In this document: positions 16,853 to 22,266 of the stretch, one piece after another | How positions within the stretch are numbered: position 1 is the stretch's first letter | How the letters are laid out: every line of letters starts with the position of its first letter | DNA from: Pseudomonas kitaguniensis | Lineage (GTDB): Bacteria; Pseudomonadota; Gammaproteobacteria; Pseudomonadales; Pseudomonadaceae | Direction of reading: 5' to 3' | DNA: 40,871 nucleotides | Assembly: GCF_009296165.1 (NCBI RefSeq) | Contig: NZ_VUAZ01000076.1 | Span: 1-40,871, forward strand | Notes under the pieces: generated by a model | What the model saw: the letters and a program-made list of their open reading frames with translations, nothing else | What the model was told of the DNA's origin: nothing | The model's database searches: none | Position numbers and translations under genes: made by a program

Positions 16853-17524
16853 TCAGGTTTGCAACAGCATAAAGGTAACGTCGTCTTCGGCGGGGTAGGC
16901 GTCAAGGCTGCCTGCGGTGATAGCACCGAGCTGGCTTTCAGGCGAGAGTTCAGCCCAGAACCCGTCGGTTGCCAGTATCCATGTAGTGTCTTTGGCTATC
17001 AGCAAAGATTGAACATGGGGTTCATGGCGCCTGCGACGGCTCATGCAGTTGAGCAATATTTTACGCGCGGGGTTGTTCGCGATAAGCGCGTGGCTTAGAT
17101 CGCCTTTCCAGTTCGGCCCGCATTGAGGTGAGGTCAGCCAGCGCGGGCGCTGGTCCTTTTCCAGGTATCCCAGGCAGCAGTCACCGCAATGAATGGAAAT
17201 TGCTGTGTGGTCAACCACCAGTAAGGCAAGGTAACTGGTGGAGGCGACCGGAAAGTCGGGACACACATTTGAATGCACGTCTTCGAGTAAGGTCAGCGTC
17301 AGCTTCAATGCCTCATCAAGGCAAGACACGGTTATCGGTGCAGCCCGGGAAAAGGCGTCGAGCACGTGTTGAGTCAAGGCCTTCGCCAGCTCGCCACTTC
17401 CAGGTTTGGCGGAGCCGTCAGCAATCATATAAAGACACGACCCCGTATTCTGCGCTGAGCCGCTGGCATCGCGGTTTTCTGCTGAACAGGCGCCTTGCTG
17501 GCTAAGACTCAAGCGAAGTATCAA
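16853..17524 (-). CDS. PP2C-like serine/threonine phosphatase, third gene of an HTH-NTase-PP2C operon
   Basis: Predicted metal-dependent protein phosphatase of 223 residues, short for the family (usually ~240-260). Visible motifs are ENRDA (16-20), IADGSA (34-39), the CGD turn (113-115), ATDGFW (185-190) and EDDVTFML (213-220), so the metal-binding Asp residues (D36, D187, D214/D215) appear intact. It starts at a TTG that overlaps the nucleotidyltransferase stop (TTGA), with GGAG 7 nt upstream. This argues for translational coupling and a shared role with the two genes before it. Known PP2Cs reverse Ser/Thr phosphorylation, for example beside Hanks-type kinases or type VI secretion, but no kinase is nearby. 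Target unknown. Confidence 0.75.
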   Translation of the reverse strand: MILRLSLSQQGACSAENRDASGSAQNTGSCLYMIADGSAKPGSGELAKALTQHVLDAFSRAAPITVSCLDEALKLTLTLLEDVHSNVCPDFPVASTSYLALLVVDHTAISIHCGDCCLGYLEKDQRPRWLTSPQCGPNWKGDLSHALIANNPARKILLNCMSRRRRHEPHVQSLLIAKDTTWILATDGFWAELSPESQLGAITAGSLDAYPAEDDVTFMLLQT

Positions 17525-18225
17525 ACGCGCGCTCCGAATCCAATCAAGGCTTTCAGGCGGTCGTAAATCAAGGCTTCGCGATCAGCGTCTTGAGCGGTGC
17601 TTTGAATCACACTCTGAAAATCTGTCAGCTTGAGCAACGCCGAAAGTTGGTCGCTCACGAAGCGTTGCAGCTCAGCAGGTGCTTGCTTCACTTCCTCGAT
17701 CAGCTCTTCCCGTCCGTCCAGTAGGGCAATGATGTCTTCAATGTCGTTGGAGGTCAGTACGTCGCCACGACCTCGTCCCTGATAGGCCTGCAGTTTTGCG
17801 GCAAGGAACCAAGGGGCTGAAAATACCTTAATGCGTGTTCCGTTGGGCAATGTGTAAGCGATGGCATTTTCCAGTCCCCCCACAAACCAGGTATTGGAGA
17901 AACCCAGTACCTTTTCATCGGTCGGCATGAAGTCGACTTTCAAGGCGCCTAGTCGTAAACGGCAGGTAACAGTGTCCTGGCCGGTATTTTTGAAACCCTT
18001 GGATTTCAGGCTTTCCTCCAACCGATACCAGTCCGTGGTGCCAGTCAAATGAATGACCAAGTCCACGTCGTCTGTACCTCGAATCGACTCCAGTGTGTAT
18101 TCGTCGGTGATGAGCAAAACCGTGGTACACCCGCCGACAAACGCCACCTTCCCACGTAACTCTTCACCCAGCGCCTCGGCAACCTCTTCCAGCATTTGCA
18201 GCATCATTGTTCGGTTGGACGTCAT
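17521..18225 (-). CDS. AbiEii-like nucleotidyltransferase
   Basis: Predicted polymerase-beta-fold nucleotidyltransferase, 234 residues from ATG 18225. Signature residues are GG at 31-32 (VAFVGGCTTVLLI), the DxD pair D53/D55 (RGTDDVDLVI) and the third carboxylate D98 (ALKVDFMP), so the catalytic set looks complete. The layout resembles AbiEii/DUF1814-type toxins of type IV toxin-antitoxin systems, which transfer nucleotides to tRNA. That is family knowledge; the target here is not visible. I chose ATG 18225 because it overlaps the HTH-gene stop as ATGA and has GGAG 8 nt before it; a GTG at 18234 is also in frame. Helical C-terminal region. GC is lower than in the flanking efflux genes. Confidence 0.78.
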   Translation of the reverse strand: MTSNRTMMLQMLEEVAEALGEELRGKVAFVGGCTTVLLITDEYTLESIRGTDDVDLVIHLTGTTDWYRLEESLKSKGFKNTGQDTVTCRLRLGALKVDFMPTDEKVLGFSNTWFVGGLENAIAYTLPNGTRIKVFSAPWFLAAKLQAYQGRGRGDVLTSNDIEDIIALLDGREELIEEVKQAPAELQRFVSDQLSALLKLTDFQSVIQSTAQDADREALIYDRLKALIGFGARV

Positions 18226-18911
18226 AAGATCCACTCCCGCAGCATCGCATCGGCCACTTTGGCTTCGCGTGGCCCGCCGATGCGAATGGCGTCAACAAGG
18301 GCTAAAAAATGATAGAGAAGCTCGTCCTTTTTCACCGCGCCGGGGACGGTTTTATACAAGGGGGTGATCTCCTGACCTTTGCTTTTGCCGTATGCGTCCG
18401 GCCAGACCGGAATGAGATCGCCGCCGCTCATGACTTTGCCCGCCAGGATTGGCGCAGCGAATGCCGTTGGAATGCCACGCACGATCGGGCCTGGTTTAGC
18501 GGGGAAGATGTAGCGAATGCTGTACGTGACCAGGTCAAGCAGCGCCTTGCTCCTTACCAGAGGTAATCCGTTGGCATGGCTCGTATAAATCATGCCAATT
18601 TCCCTGCAACGGTTCAGGGACGAGGAGACTTCTGTTTTGCTTAAGCCCAATGCAGAAGACAGGGCTCTGACCGAGTAGTTTTGCAGGCTGCTTTTTTCGG
18701 AATCTTCATTCAGATCCTCCCAGCCTTGCCAGTCATCAAGTGACGAAAGCTGAACGGTTTCAAAATTTTGTATGTATTCAGGAAGACTTTGAAATCCGAG
18801 GGACGCGTGCTCTTTTTCCACAGAGAACTCTCGCTTTTTTACGCGCTCGCCTTTGGCCTGAAGCTCCAGGCTGATCAGCTTGAACAGGATCACGATGTCT
18901 TGACTTTTCAT
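18222..18911 (-). CDS. HTH protein, first gene of the HTH-NTase-PP2C operon
   Basis: Putative DNA-binding partner of the nucleotidyltransferase, 229 residues. A predicted HTH is at ~79-110 (YSVRALSSALGLSKTEVSSSLNRCREIGMIY). The N-terminal helix (MKSQDIVILFKLISLELQ) is separated from it by ~55 charged residues rich in Glu/Asp/Ser. The C-terminal part (VTYSIRYIFPAKPGPIVRGIPTAFAAPIL ... PLYKTVPGAVKKDELLYHFLALVDAIRIGG) resembles a conserved family I associate with adjacent nucleotidyltransferases, an AbiEi-like arrangement; that association is from memory. It starts at ATG 18911 with GGAG upstream. A perfect 32-bp palindrome lies 15 bp upstream of the start, fitting autoregulation. Antitoxin role is inference. 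Confidence 0.7.
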   Translation of the reverse strand: MKSQDIVILFKLISLELQAKGERVKKREFSVEKEHASLGFQSLPEYIQNFETVQLSSLDDWQGWEDLNEDSEKSSLQNYSVRALSSALGLSKTEVSSSLNRCREIGMIYTSHANGLPLVRSKALLDLVTYSIRYIFPAKPGPIVRGIPTAFAAPILAGKVMSGGDLIPVWPDAYGKSKGQEITPLYKTVPGAVKKDELLYHFLALVDAIRIGGPREAKVADAMLREWIL

Positions 18912-18925
18912 GGGGCTCCGAATCT

Positions 18926-18957
18926 AAGTGTCCTCTGTCCGCGGACAGAGGACACTT
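18926..18957. promoter_or_regulatory. Perfect 32-bp palindrome, probable operator of the HTH-NTase-PP2C operon
   Basis: The half-site AAGTGTCCTCTGTCCG (18926-18941) is followed without spacer by its exact reverse complement (18942-18957). TGTCC occurs twice within each half. It lies between the HTH start codon (18911) and a candidate promoter on the minus strand, so a bound protein would block transcription. It could alternatively form an RNA hairpin in the 5' leader. Confidence 0.7.
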
Positions 18958-18985
18958 TCTTGCACAGAGTTCACGTGTATGTCAA
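18957..18985 (-). promoter_or_regulatory. Candidate sigma-70 promoter of the HTH-NTase-PP2C operon
   Basis: On the minus strand TTGACA (18980-18985 in plus coordinates) is a perfect -35 box. The -10 region 17-18 bp further on is poor (AAGAAA around 18957-18962) and abuts the palindrome. Read from sequence only; a weak -10 is a reason for caution. Confidence 0.35.
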
Positions 18986-19167
18986 CGATTCTGCAAAACA
19001 CCCCATTCCCCACCAAACCATTCACTCGGGTCCAGCAGTCGGAAGTAGAACTTTTGCGGCCAATGCAGGATCAAGGCTTTGTCCGATTCCAGAAGCGAAT
19101 AACAGGCTTTTGTCCTAGAGTGGCGGTGTTTGCGTCAGGTGATTCAGGTAATGGCAGGGGAATTGAG

Positions 19168-20772
19168 GTGCATCGGTCTGTGGTAGAGCAAAACAAAAAG
19201 CTTGGGGAGTTACCCGCATTCAGTCGCTTTTCTTGGGAAGGCGCCAGCTATATCAGCCAATTATGGTGGGTGCCGATCCTGGCACTGGCCATGGCCCTGC
19301 GTTTTTACAACCTCACGGCGTCGGCAATTTGGGGCGACGAAGGCTCTAGCCTGCTATTGAGTGAATACGCGGCGGGCGACCTGTGGTTTCACGCGGCGCA
19401 CGATGTGCACCCGCCGCTGTATTTTTTCATGTTGCGTGGCTGGATTGAGCTGTTCGGCGACAGCATCTTGTCGATTCGCGGCATGAGCGCAATCCCTGGC
19501 GTGGTCGCCGTAGGCTTGGGTATCTGGCTGACGCGGCAACTTTCCACTCGGCGTGCGGCGGTGCTGGCGGGGATTCTGCTGGCGCTGCTGCCCACGGCGG
19601 TGCGCTACAGCCAGGAAGTGCGCATGTATTCACTGCTCGGCGTGTGGCTGCTGGGCGCCACGCTGGCGCTGGTGTATTGGGTGCGGCAGCCCGAACGCAT
19701 GCGCTACCTGGTGGCGTATGGGCTGCTGATGACCGCAGGCTTTTACACGCATTACTTCACCGCGCTTTGCGTGCTGGTGCATTGGGCCTACCTGGCGGTG
19801 TTGAGCACATCCCGGGCGCCGGGCCAGCGTTTGATTTTGCGCCCTGCCTGGTGGCTGACCAATGTCACGATTGTGCTGCTGTACTTGCCTTGGTTGCCGA
19901 ACCTGCTGGACCTGGTGCAACACGTGGAACAGTTGAAAGTAGGCGGCGATATTGGCTGGGAAGAGCCGGTCAACGTGTTTTCCCTGCCATCCATGGTCTG
20001 GCAATTCGTGCTGCAGGATGAAGGCATCGGCTTCTGGCAGCCGCTGTTCTGGCTGTTTCCGATACTGTTGGTGAGCATCGTGGGCGTCACCACCTGGCGG
20101 GACCGCGAGCGTTACCGGCCAGCCAGCTTGCTGGCGCTGTTCTTTTTGCTGCCACTGCTGCTGGTGTACGCGGTGTCGTTTCTGTCCCCGGTGTTTATCG
20201 AGCGTTACCTCACCGTGTACGCGTTCGGGTTGCCGATCCTCCTGGCCCTGGCCATCGACCGCCTGCCATCGCGCCTGTCGCTGCTGGGAGCAGCGCTGTT
20301 CGTGCTGTTCGTCGGGGTGGAACTGCTGGGGTTGAAAAACAATTTCAGCGTGGATGAGCAAGACCAATTCAACGTGCCGGTGGAGTTCGTCAACCGCAAT
20401 TACCAGGAAGACGACCGCATCGTCCTCAGCGACATGATGTGGTACCTCAGCTACGTGTATTACGACCAGACCGACGCCCAACTGCAGCTCTACACCCCGC
20501 CTAAACCGGACGGTACGCCCACCCGCCCGAATGCCTACGGTTTTGGCACGCTGGTGGACCAGGACGGCGGGCGCATCTACCTCGACCGGCTGGCGGCATT
20601 GCCCGCCGATACTCACCGCGTATGGCTGATCAGCAGCGTTGAGGCGCCGGACGATTTTGCGCCGCTGCCCGAGGGCTGGCGCGAGCTGAGCCGGCAAGAT
20701 GGCGGCGGTGCCAGGGCGCGGTTGTTCGTCGTGTGCAACGGGCCGCAACCGCAACCTGAGGGCTGCCGCTAA
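19168..20772 (+). CDS. GT39/ArnT-like membrane glycosyltransferase
   Basis: Predicted polyprenol-phosphate-sugar-dependent glycosyltransferase of the inner membrane. About 10-11 hydrophobic helices are followed by a soluble C-terminal domain. After the first helix (YISQLWWVPILALAMALRFY) comes the catalytic loop with the acidic motif WGDEG, and then DVHPPLYFFMLRGWIELFG, as in PMT/ArnT enzymes. SQEVRMYSLLGVWLLGATLAL and a C-terminal ERYLTVYAFGLPILLALAI also fit. The open frame extends upstream to 18928, but that would start inside the 32-bp palindrome and give a non-family leader of ~80 residues. GTG 19168 has AGGGGAA 5 nt before it and I prefer it (534 residues). It stands alone; acceptor unknown. 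Confidence 0.72.
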   Translation: MHRSVVEQNKKLGELPAFSRFSWEGASYISQLWWVPILALAMALRFYNLTASAIWGDEGSSLLLSEYAAGDLWFHAAHDVHPPLYFFMLRGWIELFGDSILSIRGMSAIPGVVAVGLGIWLTRQLSTRRAAVLAGILLALLPTAVRYSQEVRMYSLLGVWLLGATLALVYWVRQPERMRYLVAYGLLMTAGFYTHYFTALCVLVHWAYLAVLSTSRAPGQRLILRPAWWLTNVTIVLLYLPWLPNLLDLVQHVEQLKVGGDIGWEEPVNVFSLPSMVWQFVLQDEGIGFWQPLFWLFPILLVSIVGVTTWRDRERYRPASLLALFFLLPLLLVYAVSFLSPVFIERYLTVYAFGLPILLALAIDRLPSRLSLLGAALFVLFVGVELLGLKNNFSVDEQDQFNVPVEFVNRNYQEDDRIVLSDMMWYLSYVYYDQTDAQLQLYTPPKPDGTPTRPNAYGFGTLVDQDGGRIYLDRLAALPADTHRVWLISSVEAPDDFAPLPEGWRELSRQDGGGARARLFVVCNGPQPQPEGCR

Positions 20773-20858
20773 ACTCAGTTGATGGGTTACTTCCCGGGAG
20801 CCGCTCATGCAATGTCGTTGCGAGCCGGGCGAGGGGTGTAAAAAACTTGGGAAAAAAG

Positions 20859-20899
20859 CCATAACTTGAAAAAATCTGGTTATGGTTGAAAAAATCTGG
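20859..20899 (+). repeat. Direct repeat with nested inverted repeat before a small ORF
   Basis: TTGAAAAAATCTGG occurs twice, at 20866-20879 and 20886-20899 (20-bp period, two helical turns). CCATAAC (20859-20865) and GTTATGG (20879-20885) form an exact 7-bp inverted repeat around the first copy. It is AT-rich against a GC-rich background and ends ~40 bp before a 52-codon ORF. It looks like a tandem operator or promoter element; no function is known to me. Confidence 0.5.
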
Positions 20900-20938
20900 G
20901 GTTTAATCGCCTGAGTGAACTTTTTCCGAGGTTGCGCG

Positions 20939-21097
20939 ATGTCTTTGGTTGGTTATGCCCATCTTCACCGAAGCCTCTGCTTGAAAGCGATTGCGCCTGC
21001 TCCCGAGCGAAGAGAAATCCCGCAGCAGTTTCAGTACAGTGTGCCGGAGGAGGTGTTTGAGTTTATTGAGGTCGAAGCGGGGAAGGCGCTCAGCTAA
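20939..21097 (+). CDS. Small orphan ORF, possible N-terminal remnant
   Basis: 52 codons from ATG 20939 (a GTG at 20915 would add 8). The product MSLVGYAHLHRSLCLKAIAP... is reminiscent of the first ~25 residues of some Fic-family proteins (GYxxLxxxLxLKxxxP), after which the similarity I can recall stops. That suggests a truncated relic, but it rests on memory of the motif. TTCCGAGGTTG supplies a weak SD. It sits in low-GC sequence right after an operator-like direct repeat, which argues it may still be expressed. Confidence 0.35.
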   Translation: MSLVGYAHLHRSLCLKAIAPAPERREIPQQFQYSVPEEVFEFIEVEAGKALS

Positions 21098-21144
21098 CGC
21101 AGTAGCGGTTGCACAGCCTCAACCATCCCACCTATAGTTCGCCG

Positions 21145-21378
21145 TCGCCGCACATCGGCGATCGGATTTGGCGATCCGCATATCTACCCAGCGCTTCAGC
21201 GCACCATGCTACCTGCCCGTATTTTGCGGCGGGTGGTTCTATGGCGGCTGTGCGCGGGAGGCCTTCGGGCCTGCCGGGTTGGGTAGATAACCGGTTCGCA
21301 ACCTGCGTACAGCTGCCACCTATTCTGTTTGGCGACAGGCGGGTGGTTAATTGAAGCCAACTCAAAGGTTATCTACCC
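21145..21378 (+). promoter_or_regulatory. Highly structured leader of the DUF3077 gene with alternative pairings
   Basis: Several exact stems are readable. TCGCCG/CGGCGA lies at 21145-21161. CGGAT/ATCCG lies at 21163-21178. AGGCC-TTCG-GGCCT (21259-21272) is a UUCG-tetraloop hairpin. TGGCGGCTGT (21242-21251) pairs with ACAGCTGCCA (21309-21318) using one G-U. GGGTAGATAACC (21281-21292) is the exact complement of GGTTATCTACCC (21367-21378), which ends one base before the DUF3077 ATG. Nine bases of the same segment can instead pair with TATCTACCC (21181-21189). Two mutually exclusive partners, one at the start codon, is the layout of a translational switch. Function is inference. Confidence 0.55.
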
Positions 21379-21379
21379 A

Positions 21380-21646
21380 ATGGAACAATTTTCTCGACTC
21401 AAATCTAACCCGACCAGCGTTCCCGTCCTGACCTTCAACACCTTCGCCCCCTCGCACTTGCTGCATGAAACCGCCCGCAGTCGCGTGCGTATCGGCACTG
21501 AGCTGCTCGACACACTCACCTCAACCACCGACGAACAAAACCGCCAGCACTTGGTGACGGCGGCGTTGGTCTCGCTGCGAGATGGCCTGGACATGATGGG
21601 CGAAATCCAGCGCCGCCTGGATGCGCAGGCCGAACAGCAGAGCTGA
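21380..21646 (+). CDS. DUF3077 family small protein
   Basis: 88 residues from ATG 21380 (MEQFSRLKSNPTSVPVLTF). The core HLLHETARSRVRIGTELLDTLTS...RQHLVTAALVSLRDGLDMMGEI is a mostly helical domain that I recognise as DUF3077, a small family common in Pseudomonas with no assigned function. AAAGG (21364-21368) could be the SD, overlapping the segment that pairs with the upstream leader. The open frame can be extended upstream to 21329, but that part is leader sequence. A REP hairpin follows the stop. Confidence 0.75.
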   Translation: MEQFSRLKSNPTSVPVLTFNTFAPSHLLHETARSRVRIGTELLDTLTSTTDEQNRQHLVTAALVSLRDGLDMMGEIQRRLDAQAEQQS

Positions 21647-21664
21647 CGCCAGCGCCAAGGTAAC

Positions 21665-21720
21665 AGGCCCGTTGTGGCGAGCGGGCTTGCTCGCCACCAC
21701 TGCCCTATCAGCCTGCGTCG
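21665..21720. repeat. REP element with perfect hairpin
   Basis: GTGGCGAGC (21674-21682) and GCTCGCCAC (21689-21697) form a 9-bp perfect stem with a 6-nt loop, embedded in the familiar Pseudomonas context (ggcccgttgtggcgagcggg). It lies between the DUF3077 gene and the MarR gene. It is a single REP, not a pair, and may also act as a transcription or mRNA-decay boundary. Confidence 0.8.
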
Positions 21721-21787
21721 AAACCCGCCACCGATCAGCGAATATGTTTCGAAACTTGACTGACTTGGGTCGGTCCCTCATATTGAT

Positions 21788-21803
21788 AGTTAGCAAACTA
21801 ACT
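21788..21803. promoter_or_regulatory. MarR-type operator
   Basis: AGTTAG-CAAA-CTAACT is a perfect 6-bp inverted repeat with a 4-bp spacer, 43 bp before the preferred start of the MarR gene. Size, AT content and position match operators of MarR/SlyA regulators that control their own efflux operons. Confidence 0.6.
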
Positions 21804-21846
21804 GTATGCGAACTGTCTTGTGCCTCAAACCCTCGAACAACTCCAC

Positions 21847-22266
21847 ATGAACCTCAGCAGCAGCATGGTGGTGGGCGCCCGTAATTGGCGCAAAATCTGC
21901 CAGACCACGCTGGTGAGCTACGGTATTTCCGAAGCCTGCGCCGTGCCGTTATTGATGATCGGCCGCTTGGGCGACGGTGTGCATCAAGTAAAAGTCGCCC
22001 AGGCATCGGGAATTGAAAGCCCGTCGCTGGTGCGCTTGCTCGACCAACTGTGCAGCGGCGGCTACGTGTGCCGTACCGAAGACATCCACGACCGTCGCGC
22101 CAAGGCCTTGAGCCTCACCGCGCGTGGCCGAGAGCTGGTGCAAGCGGTAGAAGTGCAACTGGTGCGCCTGCGCCAGGACGTGCTGTCGGACATTGGTCGC
22201 AGCGATCTCGAAGCGGCGCTGCGCGTGCTGCGGGCCTTTGAAGTGGCCGGGGTTGCAGCGTCTTGA
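21847..22266 (+). CDS. MarR-family transcriptional regulator of the efflux operon
   Basis: Predicted repressor of the following AaeB-like efflux genes; 139 residues from ATG 21847, or 148 from a GTG at 21820. The winged HTH is KVAQASGIESPSLVRLLDQLCSGGYVCRTEDIHDRRAKALSLTARGRELV, with the conserved wing D-RR-K. MarR proteins of this type release DNA on binding phenolic or aromatic compounds. Here the palindromic site AGTTAG-N4-CTAACT lies just upstream. The stop overlaps the TTG start of the transporter gene (TTGA), making regulator and pump one unit. Confidence 0.88.
   Translation: MNLSSSMVVGARNWRKICQTTLVSYGISEACAVPLLMIGRLGDGVHQVKVAQASGIESPSLVRLLDQLCSGGYVCRTEDIHDRRAKALSLTARGRELVQAVEVQLVRLRQDVLSDIGRSDLEAALRVLRAFEVAGVAAS

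Noticed and set aside
18928..19167. Longer N-terminus of the glycosyltransferase (start at 18928 or 18979)
   Set aside because: The 18928 start lies inside the 32-bp palindrome and the added ~80 residues look unlike the family; GTG 19168 has a good SD. The 18979 ATG cannot be wholly excluded.
21109..21354. Plus- and minus-strand ORFs of ~80 codons in the DUF3077 leader
   Set aside because: They cover the paired stems, lack SD sequences and give unconvincing products; the region is better explained as structured RNA.
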